Assembly (NCBI GenBank): GCA_903953985.1
Contig: CAJBLW010000201.1
Span: 1 to 16,341 of the forward strand
DNA length: 16,341 nucleotides
Direction: 5' to 3'
Origin: an uncultured Burkholderiales bacterium
GTDB taxonomy: Bacteria > Pseudomonadota > Gammaproteobacteria > Burkholderiales > Burkholderiaceae_C
The position numbers and the translations under genes are program-made. How positions within the stretch are numbered: the stretch's first letter is position 1; every line of letters begins with the position of its first letter. This document shows, piece by piece, positions 1-8,300 of the stretch. Below the pieces are notes generated by a model that ran no database searches, was not told the DNA's origin, and saw only the letters and a list, made by a program, of their open reading frames with translations.

Positions 1-275
1 AAAAAATCTAAAAACTCTTGACGCATTTCAGGACTGACTTGTGAAAATCTTTCGGCCAGTTCCTTGGCAAACTCTTCATCACGCTGGAAGTGATCGTGGT
101 TATTGTCACCCTCGTATTCAGCCATCATTTTGTCCCACTCCGCTCTCATGGGGGACATGTCCAGTTTGTCCATAGCAGCAAAGTCTGTCGTATAAAAGCG
201 TGGGCTGAGCATCGTGCTCTCGACGGCTTTATTAGATGCTTTTTCAGCGCTGTCAATGGTTGAAGTGGTTTGCAT
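1..275 (-). CDS. acsF: Aerobic Mg-protoporphyrin IX monomethyl ester oxidative cyclase, N-terminal part (partial)
   Basis: The reading frame starts at the ATG at 275-273 and runs off the left edge after 91 full codons. The protein contains LSPRFYTTDFAAMDKLD followed by SPMRAEWDKMMAEY, which I recognise as the conserved N-terminal region of AcsF. AcsF is a di-iron, oxygen-dependent cyclase that closes isocyclic ring E by converting Mg-protoporphyrin IX monomethyl ester to protochlorophyllide. The iron-ligand motifs lie beyond the window. The gene is the last visible one of the leftward bch-puh superoperon, 41 bp after the puhC stop. The upstream ribosome site is weak (GGA, too far from the ATG), so translation may be poor or coupled. 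An acsF gene points to pigment synthesis under oxygen. Whether an anaerobic bchE also exists cannot be seen here. Confidence 0.9.
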   Translation of the reverse strand, partial: MQTTSTIDSAEKASNKAVESTMLSPRFYTTDFAAMDKLDMSPMRAEWDKMMAEYEGDNNHDHFQRDEEFAKELAERFSQVSPEMRQEFLDF

Positions 276-316
276 AAACGAATATTCCAGTTTCTTAAAA
301 CAAAGCTGTTGCGTCT

Positions 317-787
317 TTATTCAGGCTGCATGGCTAAGAACCGTGCGAACTCACCTGTGTTGGTCGGTCCAAAGGACTCCAAGTCCACCCGTTGTCCAGT
401 GCTCGGGTCAAACAAAGTGACGCGGCCATCCACCCGGGCAATCAATTCAAAGGGCACCTCAGAACCAATGCCCCGCGAGTACCGCTCTCGCGTCAAGGCA
501 CGCAGAGTGCCTCGCACAAAGCCTTGCTCGCCTTGCAAAACCGTCAAGGTTTTTCCAGTCACACCGTCTTCCACACGGACACCGCCGTCCTTGTGATCCT
601 GAAAAACCAGTGATCGTTGGACAGTGGGGGTTGCGGCTTTTTGGTCTGGACCGTTGCCGGTGATGCGAACGAGGCCGACAGAAATGAGCGAGAACGCGAT
701 GATGCCCGCTGCGCAATACAAAACCCACTGAGGAAAGTGATCCGGTGTGGCTTTGCGTGTCAAGGTGGATGCTTGCAATCCGCTCAT
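317..787 (-). CDS. puhC: Photosynthetic complex assembly protein PuhC
   Basis: This 156-residue protein has one N-terminal membrane segment at about residues 22-41, followed by a soluble, probably periplasmic domain. The domain carries the family-type segments FQDHKDGGVRVEDG, GFVRGTLRALTRER and the C-terminal TGEFARFLAM. PuhC is a known accessory factor for assembly of the reaction centre and its LH1 antenna in purple bacteria. Its exact biochemical role is not settled. Its ATG (787-785) overlaps the puhB stop as ATGA, indicating translational coupling. The sequence before the start has only a poor Shine-Dalgarno match, which also fits coupling. Family assignment rests on sequence pattern plus position between puhB and acsF. 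Confidence 0.9.
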   Translation of the reverse strand: MSGLQASTLTRKATPDHFPQWVLYCAAGIIAFSLISVGLVRITGNGPDQKAATPTVQRSLVFQDHKDGGVRVEDGVTGKTLTVLQGEQGFVRGTLRALTRERYSRGIGSEVPFELIARVDGRVTLFDPSTGQRVDLESFGPTNTGEFARFLAMQPE

Positions 788-1455
788 GTCAGACTCACTT
801 GAAGTTCATTTGAATTGGATTTTCCATTTGTGACAGAAGCAGTCGCATTAGCAGGAAGACTTGTATGTTGTGACCATGCATTTCGCAACTTGACGGACAC
901 CTCTTCAACATGGGGTATGGCGCGCAGGGTGGGCTCGGGTTTGTTAATCTTCCAGGGCCTCACACTGGGCCACAAATGAATCCATGCAATGCGGTCTGAA
1001 CCTTTCAACGCCAAAGTGATGTCCCCAAAGCCGTTCTGCAGCGTCCGAATATCCGCTGATGCCACTTGTTTCAACGGGAAGTTGAACGACACGGTGAAAA
1101 CGATGCCCAAACGCATGACCACCCGCTTGTTGGTCAAGGTGTACACCGTCGTGCGAGAAGTCATGTAAGCCATCAGCCACACGGAACCCAGGCCGACGAG
1201 GGCCAGTGGCACAATCCATTTGATGGACAGCATCACCGCCATGACACCAGCACCTTCTACCAAAGCCGGCCACGCACAGGCCACTATGAGCACCGCAAAA
1301 TAGATGACCAGCTTTTTAATGTGAAAGGCAGAAGAGGCAAGTGCTGCGACTTCGGGTGAGCCTTGCCAAACTATGAACTCATCAGAAGGCAATCTTTCAG
1401 GCAGGCCGTACTGCGGTTCAAACTCGTATTCATGACCAAGGTTTTCGATGGGCAT
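784..1455 (-). CDS. puhB: Photosynthetic complex assembly protein PuhB (bacterial PH domain)
   Basis: I place the start at the ATG at 1455-1453, giving 223 residues. It is preceded by AAGAGG at good spacing, and the protein then begins MPIENLGHEYEFEPQYGLPE, the typical PuhB N-terminus. An in-frame GTG at 1485 would add ten unconserved residues and is unlikely. The sequence shows an amphipathic N-terminus, two hydrophobic segments at about residues 48-65 and 75-97, and then a PH-like domain with YTLTNKRVVMRLGI (about 105-118) and SFNFPLKQVASADIRTLQNG. PuhB is a membrane factor that promotes reaction-centre assembly, probably by stabilising PuhA or an intermediate. It lies 46 bp after puhA and overlaps puhC by four bases. 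Confidence 0.92.
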   Translation of the reverse strand: MPIENLGHEYEFEPQYGLPERLPSDEFIVWQGSPEVAALASSAFHIKKLVIYFAVLIVACAWPALVEGAGVMAVMLSIKWIVPLALVGLGSVWLMAYMTSRTTVYTLTNKRVVMRLGIVFTVSFNFPLKQVASADIRTLQNGFGDITLALKGSDRIAWIHLWPSVRPWKINKPEPTLRAIPHVEEVSVKLRNAWSQHTSLPANATASVTNGKSNSNELQVSLT

Positions 1456-1501
1456 TTGATTCCTCTTCAGCTGTTCATTCAACACGCATGGCCGCGAAGC
1501 T

Positions 1502-2263
1502 TTAGATCAGCGGCTCACTGCGTTTGGCATCGGCATATAAAGTTCCGGCCCCGTAGTAAGCACTGATTTTTTCTTCTTCCAATTTTGTGACCTGATCTGG
1601 ATTTTTCAGGGCAGGCACATCAGAAAAATGGCGAGCATAGACAGCATGCACTTCTACTTGGTTTCTGCGAATTAGGGAAAACGTGATGGGCAGCAAAACG
1701 GTACGACCACCCGCGATTTCCACTTCCAAATATCGGAACATCATCTCAGCAGAATCTATCCAAATGTCCTTGACCGTGCCGCCTTGTTTGCCATCGCCAG
1801 CCATGACGGGCAGACCGCGTGGGTCGACGTCTTGTGGTGCGACGGTGTAATCGCTGGCAACCCGTAAAGGTTGAATCAGAGGCGCGCCATGGGATGTCAG
1901 CTCGGGGACATCCTCGCGCATCGTGTAAGCGCCTGGGCCTACGGCTGCGGTCATGGCGTTTCCTTGCGGCTCGATGGGGGCGCCTGAACTTGGATTGGTT
2001 GATACAGCGTTGTAGGCGGGTTCTTTGCGTGTCAGGTCAGGCACCGTGACGCTTTTTCCACCTTCGAGCAAGAAGGTTTTGGGAGCTGGAATGGGGAAGC
2101 CCTTGACCACGGCCCGTCCGCTGCTGCTGGACTCCATGGGATAGCCTTCGCGGTGGTTTTCGGTGACCAGATACCAAATAAGGCCAGCAAAAAATATCCA
2201 AAATACATAAAGCAGTATTTGGGCTAAATCGATATAACCAGTGATGTTGCCAACGGTTTGCAT
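1502..2263 (-). CDS. puhA: Photosynthetic reaction centre H subunit PuhA
   Basis: The start is the ATG at 2263-2261, preceded by AAAGGAG at 8-nt spacing. The protein is 253 residues, close to the family length of about 250-260. A longer frame from a TTG at 2284 would translate through the ribosome site and is rejected. Residues 1-11 (MQTVGNITGYI) face the periplasm. A single membrane helix spans about 12-33. The cytoplasmic PRC-barrel domain includes DVDPRGLPVMAGDGKQGGTV (about 146-165) and FRYLEVEIAGGRTVLLPI. Glu173, in SAEMMFRYLEVE, appears to align with the glutamate of the known proton path to QB in Rhodobacter H (by eye, not by alignment). H caps the L-M reaction centre and conducts protons. 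The gene follows lhaA by 21 bp. Confidence 0.95.
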   Translation of the reverse strand: MQTVGNITGYIDLAQILLYVFWIFFAGLIWYLVTENHREGYPMESSSSGRAVVKGFPIPAPKTFLLEGGKSVTVPDLTRKEPAYNAVSTNPSSGAPIEPQGNAMTAAVGPGAYTMREDVPELTSHGAPLIQPLRVASDYTVAPQDVDPRGLPVMAGDGKQGGTVKDIWIDSAEMMFRYLEVEIAGGRTVLLPITFSLIRRNQVEVHAVYARHFSDVPALKNPDQVTKLEEEKISAYYGAGTLYADAKRSEPLI

Positions 2264-2284
2264 AACGTCTTCTCCTTTGAACAA

Positions 2285-3721
2285 TTAAATGCGTGACTCG
2301 GTCAAACCGAGGGTTGAAGGGACAGCGATTGAAAAAGAGCTGCTGCGTTTGACCAAGGGTCCTACAGCAACCAGGGTGAGAAACAACAAAAGCATTTCAA
2401 CGTGGTAGACCATGCTGTACGCCACTGAGGGGTCCGTCAAACCTTCGCCTAAAGCGCCTTGCGAGACCAATGTATTCACGATGTCGCGCAATGCACCGCC
2501 AAAGAACATGGCCAGGCCAGCGGCGACGGCTTGCACCGCGCCCCAAGCACCCAAGGCCAAACCTATAAAGTTCGACTCGATGCGCATGGCCGTAAACAAA
2601 GTACCTACTGCAAATAAGCCACCACCAAAGCCAATGCCCATGGCGCCAAACCTGAACAGCCAACCCGCATCCAGGGGCGCTGAAAAGATCACGGCTGAAA
2701 ATGCAGGTAAGCCTGCCAACGCCCCATAGGCTGCCATGCGCATCGGGTCTATGCCCTTTGCCAATTGGCGGCCAGCCACATAAAAGCCCAACAAGCCACC
2801 CGCAGACAGCATCGCTGTCAGTGCACTGGTAGCTCCCACACTCAATTTCAAAATTTCACCGCCATAGGGCTCAAGAACAATGTCTTGCATGTTGAATCCC
2901 ATGGTGCCTAAAGCAGTGGCCCATAAAAAGCGCTTCGCGTTGGGCAAAGCAATAAATTCACCCCAAACTTCTTTGAATGGGCGCCTAATTTCGGCTCTCA
3001 TTGCCTTGACACGCTCGTGATTGCGAGGCTCTTGCTTCCAAAGCGCAACGCCGTTGAGCAGCAACACCACCAGCGCCGTGCCTTGCACAACTTGAACCAA
3101 AATTTCGGGTGTGAAGGTGGCGAGCAAAAAGCTGTACGCCAAGCTGCCAACAACGGCTCCGACCAAGAGCATGGTGTACATCAGGGCCACGACGCGTGGC
3201 CGGGTCTCTTCACTGGCTTGATCGGTGGCCAAGGCCAGACCTGCGGTTTGCGAGGTTTGCAAACCTGCACCCACCATCAAGAATGCGATGGCAGCAGCGC
3301 CTTGTCCCACCCATTCAGGCACAGGAACTTGCCCACCCCCCGATAAGACCAGCAATGCAAAAGGCATGACCGCAAGCCCCAAGAATTGAATCAGGGTACC
3401 GCCCCACATATAGGGCACTCGGCGCCATCCAAAGGCGGAGATGTGGACATCGGATTGGTAGCCCGTGACTGCCCTGAAAGGTGCCACCAGCAGGGGAAGC
3501 GCCAACATCAATGACACCAACCAAGCGGGCACAAACAATTCCACAATCATGACGCGGTTCAGCGTGCCGATCATCAAGGCGGTGGTGATGCCCATGGTGA
3601 ACTTGAACAATGACAAGCGCAACAAACGGGCCATGGGCAAGCCTGGGCTGGCCACGTCCGCAAACGGCAGCCAACTCACAGGCATTTGCTTGGCAAACTT
3701 GGAAAACGCTTTGGCTCTCAT
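2285..3721 (-). CDS. lhaA: LhaA, PucC/BCH-family MFS-like antenna assembly protein
   Basis: The start is chosen at the ATG at 3721-3719, which overlaps the bchM TGA as ATGA and gives MRAKAFSKFAKQMP and a 478-residue protein. A longer frame to 3787 would run deep into bchM. The protein is strongly hydrophobic with about twelve membrane segments, like the major facilitator superfamily. BCH-family segments are visible: TLNRVMIVELFVPAWLVS (about 53-70), YQSDVHISAFGWRRVPYMWG (about 88-107) and NMQDIVLEPYGGEIL. LhaA is needed for LH1 assembly in Rhodobacter and is thought to deliver bacteriochlorophyll or organise it at the membrane. Its place between bchM and puhA is the standard PGC order. A related gene begins at 15968. 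Confidence 0.92.
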   Translation of the reverse strand: MRAKAFSKFAKQMPVSWLPFADVASPGLPMARLLRLSLFKFTMGITTALMIGTLNRVMIVELFVPAWLVSLMLALPLLVAPFRAVTGYQSDVHISAFGWRRVPYMWGGTLIQFLGLAVMPFALLVLSGGGQVPVPEWVGQGAAAIAFLMVGAGLQTSQTAGLALATDQASEETRPRVVALMYTMLLVGAVVGSLAYSFLLATFTPEILVQVVQGTALVVLLLNGVALWKQEPRNHERVKAMRAEIRRPFKEVWGEFIALPNAKRFLWATALGTMGFNMQDIVLEPYGGEILKLSVGATSALTAMLSAGGLLGFYVAGRQLAKGIDPMRMAAYGALAGLPAFSAVIFSAPLDAGWLFRFGAMGIGFGGGLFAVGTLFTAMRIESNFIGLALGAWGAVQAVAAGLAMFFGGALRDIVNTLVSQGALGEGLTDPSVAYSMVYHVEMLLLFLTLVAVGPLVKRSSSFSIAVPSTLGLTESRI

Positions 3722-4416
3722 GAGCGTACCCACTCCATCGCCTTGGATTTGTAAAAACCACTGGAAACTTTGTGTGCTCGGGCACATTGCCAGTCGTTTA
3801 ATGATGGCTGCGTCTTCATGAGTTCAGCAATGCGTGTCTCAGCCATCGGCTCTAGCCAAGGTGCACGGTCGCCCCTGGGAAGCAAGCGACCCACAGAGAT
3901 CATCAAGGCCAACATGGGTGTGCGGGGTGCAAAGGTAAACACAATGGATTGGCTGGTTCGCTCGGCCAACTGTGCTAACGCATGGACAGCATCTTCTGTG
4001 TCATAGTGAATGATGGAGTCCATGGCCACCACATGGTCAAAGTGACCTAATCCCTTGTCGAGCATGTCGCCGCTGTGAAACTCAACCAAATGTGCAACAT
4101 CCGCTGGGATTCTTTCCCGTGCCAAGTCGACCAAAGTTGGAGACAAATCAATGGCCACCACCTGAGCACCCAAGCGCGCTGCTTCAACCGCCAATGCGCC
4201 TGTGCCACAGCCTGCATCCAAAATGCGTTTTCCCTTGAGGTCTTGACCTAACCATGACACCAAAGTCGACCGCATTTGATCGCGCCCCGCACGCACCGAG
4301 GATCGAATGCGGCCCACCGGCGCATCGGAGGTCAATTTTTCCCACGCGGCAGCGGCTGTGCGGTCGAAGTAGTTTTCGATTTGACCGCGACGTTGTTCGT
4401 AAGTGATGTCACTCAT
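3718..4416 (-). CDS. bchM: Mg-protoporphyrin IX O-methyltransferase BchM
   Basis: This 232-residue SAM-dependent methyltransferase carries the glycine-rich motif I, ILDAGCGTGALAVEAA (about residues 65-80), followed by VVAIDLSPTLVDLARERI, whose acidic residue would bind the ribose of SAM. The N-terminal stretch EQRRGQIENYFDRTAAAAWE is typical of BchM/ChlM. The enzyme methylates the C13 propionate of Mg-protoporphyrin IX, the step between Mg chelatase (BchH, upstream) and the cyclase (AcsF, downstream in the same operon). The C-terminal FYKSKAMEWVRS lies next to the lhaA overlap. The gene starts 11 bp after bchL, with a GAGG ribosome site 9 nt before the ATG. Confidence 0.95.
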   Translation of the reverse strand: MSDITYEQRRGQIENYFDRTAAAAWEKLTSDAPVGRIRSSVRAGRDQMRSTLVSWLGQDLKGKRILDAGCGTGALAVEAARLGAQVVAIDLSPTLVDLARERIPADVAHLVEFHSGDMLDKGLGHFDHVVAMDSIIHYDTEDAVHALAQLAERTSQSIVFTFAPRTPMLALMISVGRLLPRGDRAPWLEPMAETRIAELMKTQPSLNDWQCARAHKVSSGFYKSKAMEWVRS

Positions 4417-4427
4417 GATTCAAAACC

Positions 4428-5336
4428 TCAATCGAAGCCCAACAGATCAAAAATATCGCGGTCTTTCATGGGAACTGCGGAATAGGCCTCTCCGCCCAGC
4501 CACATGTTCGCAGCCAGTCGCATGTATTCTTTTTGCACAGCCTCCAGCTCGGGTGAGTGCTCCATCTCAAACAGTGTTGATTTTTTAAGGCGGCTTCTAC
4601 GAATCACATCCAGATCCGGGAAATGCGCGGCCAGCTTCAAACCAATGCGGTCGTTGTATTTGTCAATTTGATCGGTGGCAGCACTGCGGTTGGCAATGAC
4701 GCCCCCCAAACGAACGTTGTAATTCTTGGCTTTGGCGCCAATCGCTTGCACGATTCGGTTCATCGCGAAGATGGAGTCAAAGTCATTGGCAGTGACGATC
4801 ATGGCGCGATCAGCGTGTTGCAAAGGTGCGGCAAATCCACCGCACACCACATCGCCCAACACATCAAAAATCACCACATCGGTGTCCTCCAGCAGGTGAT
4901 GCTCTTTGAGCAATTTCACCGTCTGCCCCACCACATAACCACCGCACCCTGTGCCTGCAGGTGGTCCGCCGGCTTCCACACACATCACGCCGTTGTAGCC
5001 TTCAAACACAAAGTCTTCGACGCGCAATTCTTCAGCGTGAAAGTCGATGGACTCCAGCACATCAATCACAGTAGGAAGCATTTTCTTTGTCAAGGTGAAT
5101 GTGCTGTCGTGCTTGGGATCGCATCCAATTTGCAGCACCCTTTTGCCCATTTTCGAAAAGGCGGCTGACAAGTTAGACGATGTGGTGCTCTTGCCAATGC
5201 CGCCCTTGCCATAAATGGCAAAGACTTTGGCATTGCCAATTTTCACATCCGGGTCTAGCTGAACTTGCAAGCTGCCCTCTCCATCCAATTTTGGATTGCG
5301 TTTCACTGTAGGAAACGGTAAGGTTTCAACGTTCAT
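4428..5336 (-). CDS. bchL: Dark protochlorophyllide reductase iron-sulfur ATP-binding protein BchL
   Basis: This 302-residue protein is a NifH-like reductase. The P-loop YGKGGIGKST is at about residues 42-51, LQIGCDPKHDSTF follows, and the two cluster-ligating cysteines that bridge the homodimer are Cys131 (PPAGTGCGGYVVG) and Cys165 (DVLGDVVCGGFAAP). Their 34-residue separation matches the family. BchL hydrolyses ATP and passes electrons to BchN-BchB for light-independent reduction of ring D of protochlorophyllide. Before the P-loop is a polar N-terminal tail of about 38 residues with KLDGEGSLQVQLDPD; a disordered tail at this place is thought to be regulatory in Rhodobacter. The ATG overlaps the bchH stop as ATGA and has a strong AAGGAG at 7 nt. 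Confidence 0.97.
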   Translation of the reverse strand: MNVETLPFPTVKRNPKLDGEGSLQVQLDPDVKIGNAKVFAIYGKGGIGKSTTSSNLSAAFSKMGKRVLQIGCDPKHDSTFTLTKKMLPTVIDVLESIDFHAEELRVEDFVFEGYNGVMCVEAGGPPAGTGCGGYVVGQTVKLLKEHHLLEDTDVVIFDVLGDVVCGGFAAPLQHADRAMIVTANDFDSIFAMNRIVQAIGAKAKNYNVRLGGVIANRSAATDQIDKYNDRIGLKLAAHFPDLDVIRRSRLKKSTLFEMEHSPELEAVQKEYMRLAANMWLGGEAYSAVPMKDRDIFDLLGFD

Positions 5337-8300
5337 GCGGGAACTCCTTCATATACACCTTCTAGGCGATCTTCCAATTCGTCACTGGCTTGGCGAAGCG
5401 CTTGCAGGGTTTCAGCATCGGGCTGCCAATAGTTGCGTTCAGACGCTTCGATCAAACGGTTGGCCACGCGGGCAGAGGCCGTCGGATTCAGTTTGGCCAA
5501 GCGATCACGCATGGCAGGGTCAAGCATGAATGTCTCAGACAGTTGCTTGTAAACCCATGGTTGCACTTGGCCTGTGGTAGCAGACCAGCCCATGGTGTTG
5601 GTCACATGGGCTTCTATTTGTCTTACGCCTTCGTAACCATGCTCCAACATGCCTTCGAACCACTTCGGGTTGAGCATGCGTGTGCGAATTTCGATGGACA
5701 CTTGTTCTTTCAACGAGCGAACACCCGCTTTTCCTTTGGTTTGATCACCAATGTAGACGGGTGGTGTTTTGCCGCCTTTGGCCACCTTGACCGCTTGGGT
5801 GATACCGCCCAAGGTGTCAAAGTAGTTGTCCACGGTGGTGACACCCAACTCTACGGAATCGAGGTTTTGGTAGGTCAGTTGCACATCAGCTAAAGCAGTT
5901 TGCAAGAGCGCTGTTTGTTGTACAGCACGTCCCGTGCGACCGTAGGCAAAGCCTTTGCGTCGTTTGTAGGTTTCAGCCAGTTCACCTTCATCGTCCCAGC
6001 GACTGCTCTCCACCAAGTTGTTGACGTTGGAGCCATAGGCACCCTCTGCATTGCCGTAAACCCGCAAAGCAGCAGTCTCCCAAGTGCAGCCATGCTCTTG
6101 TTGATAGGCCAACGTATGCTTGCGGATCCAGTTCATTTCTAGCGGCTCGTCTGCCGATGCTGCCAGATAAGCGGCTTCCGCCAACAATTTGATTTGCAAT
6201 GGCATCAGGTCGCGGAAGATACCTGACAGCGTCATGATCACGTCAATGCGTGGACGACCCAACTCCTCTAAAGAGATGAGCGTAGCACCTGCGATTCGAC
6301 CATAGCTGTCAAAGCGGGGCATGGCGCCCATCAAGGCCAACGCCTGCGCAATGGGTGCGCCTTCGTTCTTCAGGTTGTCGCTCCCCCAAAGCACCATGGC
6401 AATGGATTCTGGTAATGGGTTGCCATCGGAACAGTGGCGGTCAATCAACAACTGGGCATGTAATTTGCCATCACGAACGGCCATGGCACTTGGAATTCTG
6501 AAGGGGTCAAATCCGTGGATGTTGCGGCCCGTCGGCAACACAGCCGGTGTGCGCAAAATATCGCCCCCCGGTGCAGGACGAATGTAGCGCGCGTCCAAAG
6601 CGCGCAACATGGCAGATACTTCGGTGTCAACAGCCAAGTGGGCCTGAGGCGCCACCAACTCACGCAAAACGTCTAGACTGGCGTGGTGGCGCGGCAAGCC
6701 AGCAGTCGTCAATGCATGCTCTGGTGAATGACCCTCCACCAAAGCCTCGACAGCTGCGCGCTCCAACTGCATGCCATGGTTGGCATCGGCCATGGCCAAT
6801 AACATGTCAACCTGCTGAGCTGCGCTCGGAGGACGACCGGCTACATGCAAACCATGTGGAATCAGGGTGTATTCGAGCTCGAGCATTTGTTCAGCCAAGT
6901 GCATCACTGTTATGTCTAATGTGGAACCCATGACGGCAGCGTCCCACGCAGGCTCTGCAGGCACCAAATCCAGTTGTGCGGCTTGCGCTTGGATGACCAC
7001 TGCCAAATCAATGCGCTCGGAATCACCTCTGTCCATTGCGCGCCAACGATCAAGCGATGACTTCAACTCGTTCAAACCTTTGTACAAACCCGCTTGTGCA
7101 ATGGGCGGTGTCAGGTAACTGATCAAGGTCGCGCCTGAACGACGCTTGGCAATCGCACCCTCTGAAGGGTTGTTGGACGCGTACAAATAGATATTTGGTA
7201 AATCGTCAATCAAACGGTCGGGCCAGCAAGCGCCGCTCATGCCAGATTGCTTACCTGGCATGAATTCCAACGCTCCATGGGTGCCAAAGTGAAGCACCGC
7301 ATGGGCTTTGAAATCTTCACGCAGGTATCGATAAAAGGCGGAAAAAGCATGCGTCGGTGTCAGCCCTTTTTCAAACAACAAGCGCATCGGATCGCCTTCG
7401 TAGCCAAAGGACGGTTGCACACTGACCAGCACATTGCCAAACTGTTTACCCAACACGAATATGGAACTGCCGTTGCTCAACTGTTGGCCAGGAGCGGGGC
7501 CCCACTGCGCTTCAATCTCTTTGAGCCATCGCTCGCGCTTGATGTGATCGTCTGCAGATATCAAAGCATGCACATTGGCATCTGTTCCGTGTTGAGCAGC
7601 GTTGCCGTAAAGCAAAGCATCGCGTAATTCGTCCACGCTCTCTGGCATATCCACCAGGTAACCCTGCGCTTTCATGGCTGTCAGGGTGTACCACAACGAC
7701 TCAAAAACAGACAGAAAAGCCGCTGTGCCGATGTTGCCTGCATTGGGCGGAAAGTTGAACAGCACAATGGCCACGTTGCGGTCTTGCCGCTCACTGCGCT
7801 TCAAGGCCACCATCTTGCTGACCCGCGCCGCCAACATGATGGCGCGCTCTGGGCATGAATGCATGTCTTGCGCGTTGGTACTTTCACCAAATGTACAGGC
7901 ATGGTGACAGCCTGTGCAGGTCACACCCGCTGCGCCTGGACGCCCGCCAAAAACGATGGGGCTGGTCGAGCCGTCGAGCTCTGGAATGGCCACCATGATG
8001 GTGCTTTCTACTGGCAACAAACCACGGTCAGAGCCGCCCCATTGGTCAAGCGTCTGAAATTCAACGGGATGCGCGGCCACGTAGGGCACGTCCAGTTTGG
8101 CCAACACCTCTTCTGCGGCTTTGGCATCGTTGTAGGCAGGGCCACCGACCAGAGAAAAACCACTGAGCGAGACCACGGCGTCCACGCAGACCTGGCCATT
8201 TTTGATGAAAAATGCATCAATGGCTGGGCGCGAGTCCAAGCCGGCTGCAAAAGCCGGAATCACGCGCAAACCCTTGGCCTCCAAGGCCGAAATTACGCCA

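Noticed and set aside
4623..5168. Long plus-strand frame opposite bchL (181 codons)
   Set aside because: It is a shadow of the well-supported bchL reading frame. Its composition is not protein-like and no promoter or start signal is seen.
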